The notes under the pieces: model-generated
What the model saw: the letters and a program-made list of their open reading frames with translations, nothing else
What the model was told of the DNA's origin: nothing
The model's database searches: none
Program-made: the position numbers and the translations under genes
Shown: positions 7,819-17,361 of the stretch, piece by piece
How positions within the stretch are numbered: the stretch's first letter is position 1
Layout: each line of letters begins with the position of its first letter
Source of the DNA: Oscillospiraceae bacterium
GTDB taxonomy: Bacteria > Bacillota > Clostridia > Oscillospirales > Oscillospiraceae
Length of the DNA: 64,000 bases
Assembly (NCBI GenBank): GCA_018385135.1
Contig: JAHAWY010000013.1
Span: 1 to 64,000, forward strand
Reading direction: 5' to 3'

Positions 7819-8469
7819 TCAGTTTCCGCGCAGGTAATAAAGTGCCATATCCTCAAGCTGCCTCAGCTCCTGCTCCGCGTGCGAAAAATCGTCGCCCGGC
7901 AGGATTTCGCCTCGTATAAACTTTTGCGAGAGAGCAATGATGCTGTGCGTAAGCGAGCGGTAAATCCCCTCATAGTCAAGCCCCGCTCTTATGCTCCCAT
8001 CGCTCACTCCCTTTTCGCAGGAGCTTTTAAAAACCTCGTGGATATCAACTATGCTCTGTTCATATTCGGAAAGGCTTTCCGGAAAAGGCTTTTCGCTCAA
8101 CAGCAGGCGGTCAAAGTCATCAAGAAACGCCATAAAGCGCGGCTGCTTTGAATATATCGCGCGCAAGAATCCGAGCTGACGTGAGATTTGCTCAAGCCCG
8201 CTGAGAGTCTCATATTCCTCTGAGTCAAAGCAGCCGTCAAAGAGCTTTTGCAGGTCTCGCCAAAGCAAAACGCCGACCTCAATGGCAATTGCTGTTTTTG
8301 TGCCGAAATACCTATAGAGTGACGCCACGCCTATCTCCGCCGCGTCGGCTATATCGGTCATTTTGATTTCTTCGATACCGTTTTGCAAAAACAGCTCCGC
8401 CGCGATTAATACAATGCGCTCTTTGCGCCGCTGCTGCAAGCCGCTCTTAACAACTTTGTGCTCTTTCAC
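7819..8469 (-). CDS. TetR/AcrR family transcriptional regulator
   Basis: RIVLIAAELFLQNGIEEIKMTDIADAAEIGVASLYRYFGTKTAI helix-turn-helix. Confidence 0.9.
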   Translation of the reverse strand: MKEHKVVKSGLQQRRKERIVLIAAELFLQNGIEEIKMTDIADAAEIGVASLYRYFGTKTAIAIEVGVLLWRDLQKLFDGCFDSEEYETLSGLEQISRQLGFLRAIYSKQPRFMAFLDDFDRLLLSEKPFPESLSEYEQSIVDIHEVFKSSCEKGVSDGSIRAGLDYEGIYRSLTHSIIALSQKFIRGEILPGDDFSHAEQELRQLEDMALYYLRGN

Positions 8470-8489
8470 TTGACAAAGCCTCCCGGTAA

Positions 8490-8525
8490 TGATAGATTAA
8501 CTATCAATTGATAGTCAATCTATCA
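8490..8525. promoter_or_regulatory. 36-bp near-perfect palindrome, candidate TetR operator
   Basis: TGATAGATTAACTATCAATTGATAGTCAATCTATCA in the divergent intergenic region; one mismatch, with an inner perfect 14-bp palindrome CTATCAATTGATAG. Confidence 0.8.
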
Positions 8526-8560
8526 TAATTTCAAATATCTGTCAAGCGCAGGAGGGAAAA

Positions 8561-10027
8561 ATGGAACGCTCCAAAAGCATTTTCGGGAACGAGCTTTCGA
8601 CTAAGGACTATAAAAAAGCCCTACGAACGCAGAAAAAAAGTCTGCGCAAATTTGGCGACGACCGAAACAGGACTTATCACCTAAAAGCAGCGCCCACGCC
8701 GGCAATAGGTCAAGCGCTCGGAGTACGCTCCCTGCTCCCCTCCGCTGCGCCGCTCGGCAAGCTTGGCGGCAAAAGCGTTATAGTCGGCAGCATCCGCATG
8801 GGCTTTGGGCACTACCGCATTTCAATGGCAATGGCGTCAGCCGCGCGCTCTATGGGCTATGAGCCTTATTGGATGGATCTATGCTCCTATGATGACACGA
8901 GCTGCGGCAAGATCATTTCTCACCAAAACGACCTGTACTCACTCGGCTCGCGCATTTCGCAGCGCTCTAAGCTGTTCAACAGCCTTGTCTGGGAGCCGAT
9001 GAACAGTGAGGGTTTTCGCAAGCTTTCTTATAACGCCGCCGACCAGAAAAATTCCGAGCTGATGACAGCCGTTTTCGGCGATCTTGACAAGGATACTCCC
9101 TTTATTGCAACGCACGCATGGACGGCGCAGGCGGCTTTGCACGCGGGAATGACCCATGTTGTAAACGCCATTCCCGACAATTGGCAGATGGCGCTGCACC
9201 TTGCCGAGGGTGCAATACACACGATACAGACTCCCTCCGCCTTCCTTGGCTACAAAACTTTGCACGGCATGGATAAAAAGCGCGTTTTGCGCCCCATGCC
9301 TGACGGCAGCCTTGTTTACACAGGTCACTATGTAGACCATGAGCTTGTCGCCGGAATTGATGAGGACTGCGCTGCCCGCCGCAAGCGTTTAGCGAATAAT
9401 GAGCCTTTGCGCTGTCTGCTCAGTGTCGGCGGCGCGGGCGCGCAGGAAAACCTATTTCTCGGCATCATTGAACAGCTTATCCCTCATATCCGTTCGGGAC
9501 GGGCTTCTCTCTTTCTAAGCGTCGGCGACCACATTGAAATGTGGGAGTCTCTCAGCGCCAAGGTAAAGGGACTGAAGGAGCTGTCTACGCTTCATTTTAA
9601 CAATTTCGCAGAAACAAGCGCTTTTGCCGACGCTGCAAGAGGGCAGAGCGTTTACGGAGTCCACGTTTTCGGCGACAGTGACATTTTCGGTGCGGTCTAC
9701 GCAACAAATCTGCTGATGCGCGCAAGCGATATCCTAATCACCAAGCCCAGCGAGCTCTCGTTTTACCCCATCCCCAAGCTGATGATCCACCGCGTGGGCG
9801 GTCACGAGGCGTGGGGCGCTATCCGCAGCGCCGAGGTTGGCGACGGCACATATGAGTGCCAAACTCTGCCCGAAATCCTCGCCATGCTCGACCTAATGCT
9901 GACAGACGGCGAGGTACTCGACAATATGTGCGCCCACATTCTTACAGCGCGCGACGCCGGCATTTATAACGGCGCTTACCGCGCGGTCGAGCTTGCCGTT
10001 AACGGAATCGAGAAACAGCGTGCTTAG
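8561..10027 (+). CDS. MGDG-synthase-like / GT28-type glycosyltransferase-fold protein
   Basis: 488 aa; VIVGSIRMGFGHYRISMAMASAARSMGY resembles the MGDG-synthase N-terminal loop; C-terminal ILITKPSELSFYPIPKL. Confidence 0.6.
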   Translation: MERSKSIFGNELSTKDYKKALRTQKKSLRKFGDDRNRTYHLKAAPTPAIGQALGVRSLLPSAAPLGKLGGKSVIVGSIRMGFGHYRISMAMASAARSMGYEPYWMDLCSYDDTSCGKIISHQNDLYSLGSRISQRSKLFNSLVWEPMNSEGFRKLSYNAADQKNSELMTAVFGDLDKDTPFIATHAWTAQAALHAGMTHVVNAIPDNWQMALHLAEGAIHTIQTPSAFLGYKTLHGMDKKRVLRPMPDGSLVYTGHYVDHELVAGIDEDCAARRKRLANNEPLRCLLSVGGAGAQENLFLGIIEQLIPHIRSGRASLFLSVGDHIEMWESLSAKVKGLKELSTLHFNNFAETSAFADAARGQSVYGVHVFGDSDIFGAVYATNLLMRASDILITKPSELSFYPIPKLMIHRVGGHEAWGAIRSAEVGDGTYECQTLPEILAMLDLMLTDGEVLDNMCAHILTARDAGIYNGAYRAVELAVNGIEKQRA

Positions 10028-10187
10028 GCAAAACCGGCTTATAGCTTCGTCACTCGTAACAAGCAGGTCTTTGCTGTTCTGACAATTATGATATGTTTTT
10101 GCCAATTCGACTGTTTTTGCAAAAAGCCTTGCATTTGGCGCTGTATGTGGGTATAATCCTTATATATTCTTTCGGGAGGTGTGCACA

Positions 10188-10421
10188 TTGTATACTATAA
10201 CTAAACAATCACTTCTTATGGAAGTTTTGGAAAATGCCCCGCAGACAGCTCCTTTCTTCAACGCCATCGGTATGCACTGCCTGACCTGCGCTCTTGCAGA
10301 GGACGAAAATGTTGAGCAGGCATGTGCGGCTCACGGCTTTGACGCTGACGACTTTGTTATGCAGGTCAACAACTTTCTCAAGCAGCAGGAGGAGCTTAAA
10401 AACGCCGGCAAAAACGACTGA
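10188..10421 (+). CDS. DUF1858-domain (hybrid-cluster-associated) small protein
   Basis: ...APFFNAIGMHCLTCALAEDENVEQACAAHGFD. TTG start after GGGAGGTG; promoter TTGCAT-17-TATAAT upstream. Confidence 0.8.
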   Translation: MYTITKQSLLMEVLENAPQTAPFFNAIGMHCLTCALAEDENVEQACAAHGFDADDFVMQVNNFLKQQEELKNAGKND

Positions 10422-10432
10422 AAAAACTGCTG

Positions 10433-10463
10433 CAAGCCGCCTCATAAAGCATGAGGCGGCTTG
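10433..10463 (+). terminator. Hairpin terminator/attenuator between DUF1858 and trmK
   Basis: CAAGCCGCCTCAT-AAAGC-ATGAGGCGGCTTG then TTT. Confidence 0.7.
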
Positions 10464-10483
10464 TTTCATAAACGGAGGTTCTC

Positions 10484-11179
10484 ATGTCCGAAATCAAGCT
10501 ATCTAAGCGTCTCGCCGCTATCGCAAAGCTCGTGCCGCAAAGCGGCGGTGCTGCCGATATCGGCACAGATCACGGGCTGATAGCGGTCTGGCTTTGCCTG
10601 CGCGGGCAAGAGCGCGTCATCGCGGCGGATATAAACCGCGAGCCTCTTGAGCATGCGCGGCAAACTGCAAAAGAGCACGCCTGCGAGGAAAAAATCAGCT
10701 TTGTTCTCTGCAACGGGCTGGAGAGCATTGATGAGAGCGCGGCAGACAGCATCATAATCGCCGGAATGGGCGGCGAGCTTATCGCCGATATTCTCGCGCA
10801 AGCGCCGTGGTCAAAGAAAAAGACGCTCATTTTGCAGCCTATGACAAAAGCAGACGAGCTGCGAAAATGGCTGTTTGAAAGCGGATATAAAATCACTCAC
10901 GAGGAGCTTGTTTTCGACGGCAGGCTTTACGAGATCATTACAGCCACCGGCGGAGAGGACTTGCCCTACTCCCCCGCCGAATACTTAACGGGGCATCACG
11001 AGCTTATTGCCGGTGACCCGCTTTTCCCCCAAAGACTTGACGGGCTGACCGAAAAGCTCCGCCGCGCCATAGCAGGGCTTGAGAGCGCCGCGGCAGACCA
11101 AGCCGAACGTCTGCACTCGCAGCGCGAGCTGCTTGACGAACTTTTGAAAATGCAATCGGGAGCAGGAGGAGAAAAATGA
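10484..11179 (+). CDS. trmK: tRNA (adenine22-N1)-methyltransferase TrmK
   Basis: LSKRLAAIAKLVPQSGGAADIGTDHGLIAVWL; upstream of nif3-like gene as in other Firmicutes. Confidence 0.88.
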   Translation: MSEIKLSKRLAAIAKLVPQSGGAADIGTDHGLIAVWLCLRGQERVIAADINREPLEHARQTAKEHACEEKISFVLCNGLESIDESAADSIIIAGMGGELIADILAQAPWSKKKTLILQPMTKADELRKWLFESGYKITHEELVFDGRLYEIITATGGEDLPYSPAEYLTGHHELIAGDPLFPQRLDGLTEKLRRAIAGLESAAADQAERLHSQRELLDELLKMQSGAGGEK

Positions 11180-11964
11180 CTAAGGTTCGGGATATAGTAA
11201 ACTACTTCGCACAGCTTGTGCCGCCGGAGATGAAAATGGATTTTGACAACGTTGGGCTCCTCGTTGGTCTAAACGAGTGCGAGGTAAAGCGCGCGCTGGT
11301 AGCGCTGGATATAACCGACGATGTTATTGATGAGGCAATAGGGCAAAACGCTCAGATAATCCTCTCCCACCACCCGCTTTTCTTCGATTTGAAGCAGGTA
11401 AACGATGACGATTGTGTCGGGCGAAAGATCGCGCTGCTCCTGCGAAACGGCGTCTCCGCGCTCTGCCAGCACACCAACCTCGACTCGGTAGATGGCGGCG
11501 TTAACGACGCGCTTGCGCGTGCGCTTAAAGTGACGGTAGAGGGCAGGCTTGAGGAGCATATCAGCTCTATCGGTGTGCCTTACGGCTGCGGACGCTACGG
11601 ACACCTGCAAAAGCCCATGCCGCTCGGCGAGTTTTTAGCCTTTGCCAAAAGCGCGCTTAAAACAAACGGAATACGCTATTGCGACGCGGGACGTGTCGTT
11701 CATAAAATCGCCCTTTGCGGCGGCAGCGGCGGAGAATACATCGAAACCGCCGCGGCGCTCGGCTGCGATACCATCGTAACCGCCGACCTTAAATACCACC
11801 AGCTTCTTCTCGCAAAGGAGCTTCGGCTGAACGCACTGGACGCAGACCACTTCTGCACAGAAAATGTCGTTGTACCCGTGCTGGCGGAGATGCTCAAGGT
11901 CGGCTTTCCCGATGTGGAGGTGCGCATCTCCGAAGTGCACGGTCAAACGGCACGGTTTTTCTGA
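11176..11964 (+). CDS. Nif3-like dinuclear metal-centre hexameric protein
   Basis: MDFDNVGLLVG, ILSHHPLFFDLK, QHTNLDSVDGGVND. Confidence 0.92.
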   Translation: MTKVRDIVNYFAQLVPPEMKMDFDNVGLLVGLNECEVKRALVALDITDDVIDEAIGQNAQIILSHHPLFFDLKQVNDDDCVGRKIALLLRNGVSALCQHTNLDSVDGGVNDALARALKVTVEGRLEEHISSIGVPYGCGRYGHLQKPMPLGEFLAFAKSALKTNGIRYCDAGRVVHKIALCGGSGGEYIETAAALGCDTIVTADLKYHQLLLAKELRLNALDADHFCTENVVVPVLAEMLKVGFPDVEVRISEVHGQTARFF

Positions 11965-12043
11965 TTTGAAGGATTTTCGATAAAAACAGCTACACGCCGC
12001 AGCAGACCAAAGGCAGCACCATAATCGCATTGTGAACGAACGA

Positions 12044-12090
12044 TAAAAGGCAAGCCCATCTGTTTAAAACAGACGGGCTTGCCTTTTTTA
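12044..12090. terminator. Convergent terminator
   Basis: AGGCAAGCCCATCTGT-TTAAAA-ACAGACGGGCTTGCCTTTTTT. Confidence 0.85.
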
Positions 12091-12097
12091 GTCTTTC

Positions 12098-13264
12098 CTA
12101 CAGCACCATTGAGCGGTCACATTTTATCACGCAGTTGTGGTTGGGAAGCTTTTTGGAAACCTCCTCGCCGATTTTTCGCTTCAGCTCCTCGTCCCTGCAT
12201 TTAAGATTAAACGGAACAACGACATCGAAAATCAGATTTGTATGCGTATCACCGGGGACATATCGAAAGTCATGTATAGAGAGGCTATTATCAAGCTCTT
12301 TGACGGTTTGACTGACAGTATTTTTAAGCTCCCTAAGACGCTCGTCATCGGTATCTATGGGGTCGAAATGTATTACAGCCTCGCAGCCAAGGCTGTCCTG
12401 GAGCTTGTTTTCCAAATCGTCGATTATGCTATGAGCTTTAAAAACATCTATGTTAGAGGGCATCTCCGCGTGCAGGGAGATCATACATCTGCCCGGACCG
12501 TAGTCGTGCACGACAAGGTCGTGCATACCGGCAACGGCAGGCTCTGCGGTAACTATGCTTTCAATTTCATCAACGAAGCTTTGCTCGGGCGGAACTCCCA
12601 GCAGCGGGGCGATAGTATCCTTGGCGGACATCATGCCCGAATAGAGGATAAAGGCTGAAACGAGCAGCCCCATGTAGCTGTCAAGCGATATTCCGGCAGC
12701 GCGCGATATTACAAGCGCAGCGAGAACCGCGCTTGTGGAAATCATATCCGAAAGGCTGTCAACAGCAGTTGCCTTCATGGCGGCAGAGCCGAAAAACTTT
12801 GAAAGCTTGTAATTGTAAAGTGCCATATAGAGCTTAACCAACACCGAGCCGATAAGTATAAGTATCGTTGCCATGCCCTGTTCGGGAGCCTCCTGCGAGC
12901 CTATGCTCTTAAAGGAGCTGAGCGCAAGTTCAAAGCCCATTAGAATTATCGCAATGGAAACGACGAAGCCCGTTATATACTCAACGCGTCCATGCCCGAA
13001 TGGATGCTCCGGATCCGGCTTTTTGCCGGAGAGCTTAAAGCCAATCATTGCAACCACGGAGGAGCCTGCGTCGCCGAGATTGTTGAAGGCATCCGCAATA
13101 ACAGCAACCGAGCCGCTAAGCAGTGCCGCCGTGAGCTTTGCGGCAAAAAGAATGATATTGAGCGCAATGCCCAAAGCACCGCTCAAAACGCCGCAGCGTC
13201 CCCGCAAAGCCGCGTCTGTCGGGCTTGCGCCTGACGCTCTGAGTCTTTTTAAATACAGAAGCAC
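12098..13264 (-). CDS. Cation diffusion facilitator family transporter
   Basis: ADAFNNLGDAGSS, HPFGHGRVEYITG; C-terminal cytoplasmic domain. Confidence 0.92.
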   Translation of the reverse strand: MLLYLKRLRASGASPTDAALRGRCGVLSGALGIALNIILFAAKLTAALLSGSVAVIADAFNNLGDAGSSVVAMIGFKLSGKKPDPEHPFGHGRVEYITGFVVSIAIILMGFELALSSFKSIGSQEAPEQGMATILILIGSVLVKLYMALYNYKLSKFFGSAAMKATAVDSLSDMISTSAVLAALVISRAAGISLDSYMGLLVSAFILYSGMMSAKDTIAPLLGVPPEQSFVDEIESIVTAEPAVAGMHDLVVHDYGPGRCMISLHAEMPSNIDVFKAHSIIDDLENKLQDSLGCEAVIHFDPIDTDDERLRELKNTVSQTVKELDNSLSIHDFRYVPGDTHTNLIFDVVVPFNLKCRDEELKRKIGEEVSKKLPNHNCVIKCDRSMVL

Positions 13265-13350
13265 ACTTTATCCCCCAATCAAAAAAATCTATCCCGCGAT
13301 AGGTGTTCACTCATAGTAATCTCCGCAAGCTGCGCTGTCAAGTGTTTTGT

Positions 13351-13818
13351 TCAGCCCTCAGAGCTGTATTTTCGCTCAAGCTCAAGCAGAAGCTTTTTCA
13401 TATCAAGCCCGCCTGCATAGCCTATCATCGCTCCGCTCGCGCCTATAACACGGTGGCACGGGGTGATTATGCAAACAGGGTTTTTGTTGTTAGCCCCGCC
13501 CACGGCTCGGCAGGCTTTTTCGTTGCCAACAGCGGCGGCAATGTCCTTATAGCTGCGCGTCTCGCCATAGGGAATGTCGCGCAGCGCCGCCCAAACTCTT
13601 TCCTGGAACTCCGTTCCGTGGGTTTCTACGGGAACGTCAAACTCACGGCGTGTGCCGCCGAAGTATTCCGTCAGCTCTCTCGCCGTTTCATCACACAGCG
13701 GCGACGCTTCGCCGCCGACGGGAAGCTCGGTGCGGCTAATCTCCGTAACGGTGCGCTCATTGCAGCATATTCTCAAATTTCCACACGGAAAGCTGTAAAC
13801 AGCGCAGGCAATATTCAT
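13351..13818 (-). CDS. Methylated-DNA-protein cysteine methyltransferase
   Basis: FQERVWAALRDIPYGETRSY, VCIITPCHRVIGASGAMIGYAGG (PCHR active site). Confidence 0.95.
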   Translation of the reverse strand: MNIACAVYSFPCGNLRICCNERTVTEISRTELPVGGEASPLCDETARELTEYFGGTRREFDVPVETHGTEFQERVWAALRDIPYGETRSYKDIAAAVGNEKACRAVGGANNKNPVCIITPCHRVIGASGAMIGYAGGLDMKKLLLELERKYSSEG

Positions 13819-13838
13819 ATACTCACCTCAAAACAGCG

Positions 13839-14726
13839 TCATTTAGCGCGCTCCCACGCCTCGCGCTTTTCACGTTCTTTCTCCGCCTGCGCCCTCTCAA
13901 TACTCTCAATATGCAGCCGAACGCTCGCGTTTTTCGCCGCCGCCTCGTCCACATAGGCAAAAACCGCTTTTTCCAGCGCCTTGCCCTTTGAGTAATCCGC
14001 AGGCAGCACCAAATCGACCCTGCCCTGTATGATCAGGTCGTTAACAGCATTTTTCTCCTCCTGATATACGGCAATCGAGTGTCCGCCGTTAGCGCGAACC
14101 AGCTTCATGCAGGGAACGTCCGTTAGTCCGTCTCCGATGTAGACCATGTTGCGAAAGGGCACGGGGCGCTTATCCTCAGGCATATATTCATTCAGCCGCC
14201 TATTATCGGTAACGTCCATAATACCCTTGTTTATACGAAACAGAAACTGCGTCTTGCTCGTGAAATTCACCGCCATCGCAGGCCAGCACGGCTCGCCGCA
14301 GTCATCATAGCAAAATTCGGCGGCAAAGATCCCGTCAAACTCCTTTGCTATGGGCGTACCCTCGATTATCTCCTTCAGACCGGAGGAAATTATGTAGTGC
14401 CGCGCTTCCATGCCGCGTTTGTCGGCATAGTCATTCACCCGCTTGAACCATGTTTTAACGCCGTCAAAAAGCTTAACATCCTTGCCCAGTGCCTGGAGGG
14501 TCTCGCGTGTAAACAGCATTTTGCCGCGCGCCTGCTTGCACATAACGTACATATACGCCAAAATTTGGTCCATGTTGTTTTTGACCATCATTTCGTTGCA
14601 TTTAGCCCAAAATTCCTCCGCTTCCATTTTTATGCCGGGAATGAAGCCGTATTCCTGCATATCCTTTGGAGATAGGGTTTTATCAAAGTCATACATCAAC
14701 GCAAAAATCGGTCTGTTCTCGTTCAT
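13839..14726 (-). CDS. HAD-superfamily hydrolase
   Basis: MYDFDKTLSPKDM, IISSGLKEII, YIGDGLTDVPCMKL. Start MNENRP with GGGAGGA upstream. Confidence 0.85.
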   Translation of the reverse strand: MNENRPIFALMYDFDKTLSPKDMQEYGFIPGIKMEAEEFWAKCNEMMVKNNMDQILAYMYVMCKQARGKMLFTRETLQALGKDVKLFDGVKTWFKRVNDYADKRGMEARHYIISSGLKEIIEGTPIAKEFDGIFAAEFCYDDCGEPCWPAMAVNFTSKTQFLFRINKGIMDVTDNRRLNEYMPEDKRPVPFRNMVYIGDGLTDVPCMKLVRANGGHSIAVYQEEKNAVNDLIIQGRVDLVLPADYSKGKALEKAVFAYVDEAAAKNASVRLHIESIERAQAEKEREKREAWERAK

Positions 14727-15226
14727 CTCAGTGTCCTCCCATAAACCTCGGTGTAGCAAAGCTTTCCGTTTATGCGCTCAGACTTCATCAGCGATATGCG
14801 CGAAACGCTCATCGTTGTTTCGGGTATGTTCAGCCTTATCGGCTTATCGGCAGCCACCTGCCGCGCCAGCGTGATATGTGGCTTAAACTCGCGGTTTTCA
14901 ATTTCAAAGCCCTGCTCGCGCAGTCCGTTTTGAATTCTATCGGCAAGAGCCTCCAGCTTTTCGCAGCGCTTAATGCCCGCCCAGTAAAGCGCACCGAAGC
15001 GTCCCGATCCGCCGATGGTGATATCGAAGCTCTCGTCCGCGCACTCGTCGATAACGCCGCGCACAGAGCGAAGCCTATCACTTTCGCCAATGAAGGCAAG
15101 CGTAAGATGCAGGTTTTCAGGGCGAGTGAAGTATCCCTCCTCCGCCTGAGCGCGAAGCTCATTAATCGCGCCAAGCAGTACGCTTTTAACTTCGTCGGAA
15201 AACTGTATTGCAATAAAGAGTCTCAT
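14723..15226 (-). CDS. thpR: RNA 2',3'-cyclic phosphodiesterase (2H family)
   Basis: Two H-x-T motifs: NLHLTLAFIG and KPHITLAR. Confidence 0.9.
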   Translation of the reverse strand: MRLFIAIQFSDEVKSVLLGAINELRAQAEEGYFTRPENLHLTLAFIGESDRLRSVRGVIDECADESFDITIGGSGRFGALYWAGIKRCEKLEALADRIQNGLREQGFEIENREFKPHITLARQVAADKPIRLNIPETTMSVSRISLMKSERINGKLCYTEVYGRTLR

Positions 15227-15390
15227 AGCGGACGCTCCGTTCTTTAAGCATTGATGTTTAGCAATATAAGCTGATTATACAGCATAAGCGGCAATATGTC
15301 ATTCAAAAACACGCAGCATTCCTTTTAACTTAAAGTGTTGGTTTAGGTCTATTTGAAAGACCTCAGTCAATTTGGCGGAAACGAGCATAG

Positions 15391-15422
15391 GGAAGGCTCC
15401 ATCTGCTAAGACGGAGCCTTCC
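15391..15422 (-). terminator. Hairpin terminator
   Basis: GGAAGGCTCC...GGAGCCTTCC downstream of the 15445-16347 gene. Confidence 0.7.
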
Positions 15423-15444
15423 TTAAAGCCCAATCAGTTTTATT

Positions 15445-16347
15445 TTATCCGTGTATGTTCCGGTAGAATTTCATGTTTTTTATAATCAGATCCGACTTCC
15501 ACCAGTTTTTGCTGATGTGCCACTGTTCAGGGTAACATCCCCAGTCCCATGTAACTGCCCATGTTCCATCTGATTCCTGTGTTTCGGAAATAAAGCGGCA
15601 CTCAAAATCGCAAAGCTCCTTATTTTCTTCGTAGAAACGGCTGCTCTGAGAATGAATGAACAACGACGGTTTGCACACATATTCCGTTGCCCACACGGAA
15701 GTATCCGTTGTCAGAATATGCTTAATTTGTATTTTAAGCAAACGTTCAAATTCATTTAAATCAATTACCGTTGACTCACAGTCGAACAAATATTCATACA
15801 GTTCCACAAAGCAGGAAGCCGTGTGCATAGATTCCATCGGACAGTTTGCTTTGAAATAAGCGTATGCCTCCTTTAAAAGTGTTTGAGCTGTTCTGTATAG
15901 GCGGCTTTCAGGGTTTTCATAGCAAAGAATAAAGCCAACCATTGATGCAGTTGGATTATAATTGATTTCCTGTGCAGGAACATAATTCCACCACGGAGCA
16001 TGAGGATGGCTGTCGTTGGAGGGGATCGTATTAAGCCAGTAATGCCCATCAAAACAGTTTGTATTTTCTAAATATCGGAGAATTCCCCGAATAATCGGAT
16101 GCGCTTTTTGCTTCAAATTGATTTCACGGATAATTTCAGTTGCCGCCCATGTCTGAAGCGGAGAAGAGTTTGGATTCCAGCAATCCGCTTCCAGCGCATG
16201 ACCGAAACCACCATCCTCATTCTGGTAGCTCGCAAGGACATTCAATACATTTTCTTGGCTTCCATTTTCAAACAAATACTGCCATCTTGCCAGATCTAAG
16301 GGTCTGGCATTTTGATAAATAAACCTCTGAGCGCTCTTTATATCCAT
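15445..16347 (-). CDS. Terpenoid-cyclase/prenyltransferase-like alpha/alpha-toroid hypothetical protein
   Basis: SYQNEDGGFGHALEADCWNPNSSPLQTWAA repeat; start MDIKSAQRFIYQNA with GAGG upstream. Confidence 0.6.
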   Translation of the reverse strand: MDIKSAQRFIYQNARPLDLARWQYLFENGSQENVLNVLASYQNEDGGFGHALEADCWNPNSSPLQTWAATEIIREINLKQKAHPIIRGILRYLENTNCFDGHYWLNTIPSNDSHPHAPWWNYVPAQEINYNPTASMVGFILCYENPESRLYRTAQTLLKEAYAYFKANCPMESMHTASCFVELYEYLFDCESTVIDLNEFERLLKIQIKHILTTDTSVWATEYVCKPSLFIHSQSSRFYEENKELCDFECRFISETQESDGTWAVTWDWGCYPEQWHISKNWWKSDLIIKNMKFYRNIHG

Positions 16348-16538
16348 CGCCGTTTCCTCCGTGAATTCTTGTTTTTTGTCTATTCTATCATGGATTACAG
16401 CTATCTTCAACGATTGGTGGATCGCCGGAATTTGAACTATCAATACTTTAAGTTAATTGGAACCACGCGGTCGGGAGCTATTGCATATTTTTCTGCAAGG
16501 TGCTATGATATTAAATTAAGGGACAGCATTTCCGCATT

Positions 16539-17237
16539 TTGATGAAGGGAGGAGCTTTTATGCTGGGAATAAGCGGCGCAGGCGTTAACCTTAACAACCA
16601 ATCCGGACACCGCGTTATGACGCGCTATCCGCGCATAGCCCGCAGCACAGCGCCGAACTTTGTCTCAACAAGCACGTCTCAAGCCTCCGCCGGTCACCCA
16701 AGCTCCGCGTCCGCTCAGTTTCAAGACGGCTTTAAAAAATCGCCCTCCTTCTCCGACCTTGGTAAGGCAAGCGCGGGAGTATATTACAAGCCGAGCCCGA
16801 CCGACGCAGAGGAAAACGCGCCAACTCAAGAAAGCGCCCGTGCGGAAGAAGCAGGCGCCGACACAGAGAGCAAAAGCGCTGCGGAAACAGCTCAGGAGGA
16901 GGAATGCCAAACCTGCAAGGAGCGCCGCTATCAGGACGGTTCGGACGATCCGGGCGTTTCCTTTAAAGTCCCCGGTAAGATAGCCAAAAGCGTTGCCGCC
17001 TCCGCCATACGCGCACATGAGCGTGAGCACGTTACACGCAACGCCGCCGAAGCTCAGCGCGAAGACCGCGAGGTCATCAGCTCCAGCGTTGTTTTGCATA
17101 CGGGCATCTGCCCCGAATGCGGAGAACTCTACTACTCCGGCGGTACAACGCGCACCGTTACCGCCGCAGCATACAGCAAGACGATGGACTCCGCCGCCGA
17201 TTTTCACGGCAGGCGCGTGCTTGACCTTAACGTTTAA
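16539..17237 (+). CDS. SprA-related putative metalloprotease
   Basis: AIRAHEREHVTRNAAEA (HExxH) flanked by CQTC and CPEC; low-complexity N-terminus. Confidence 0.7.
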   Translation: MMKGGAFMLGISGAGVNLNNQSGHRVMTRYPRIARSTAPNFVSTSTSQASAGHPSSASAQFQDGFKKSPSFSDLGKASAGVYYKPSPTDAEENAPTQESARAEEAGADTESKSAAETAQEEECQTCKERRYQDGSDDPGVSFKVPGKIAKSVAASAIRAHEREHVTRNAAEAQREDREVISSSVVLHTGICPECGELYYSGGTTRTVTAAAYSKTMDSAADFHGRRVLDLNV

Positions 17238-17244
17238 AATCTAA

Positions 17245-17283
17245 AGCACAGGAGACCGAAAAGACGGTTTCCTGTGTTTTTTC
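17245..17283 (+). terminator. Rho-independent terminator
   Basis: AAGCACAGGAGACCG-AAAAGA-CGGTTTCCTGTGTTTTTT. Confidence 0.75.
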
Positions 17284-17322
17284 TCAAAGGCTCAAACATA
17301 TTCATAAAAGCACCGCGTATGC

Positions 17323-17357
17323 AAAAGAGACCGCGCCGAAAGGAGCGGTCTCTTTTT
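17323..17357 (-). terminator. Rho-independent terminator of PilZ gene
   Basis: AAAAGAGACCGCGCCGAAAGGAGCGGTCTCTTTTTT. Confidence 0.75.
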
Positions 17358-17361
17358 TGAT

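Noticed and set aside
12098-13264. Extended C-terminus of the CDF transporter as novel
   Set aside because: Tandem cytoplasmic domains occur in other Firmicutes CDF proteins; not unusual.
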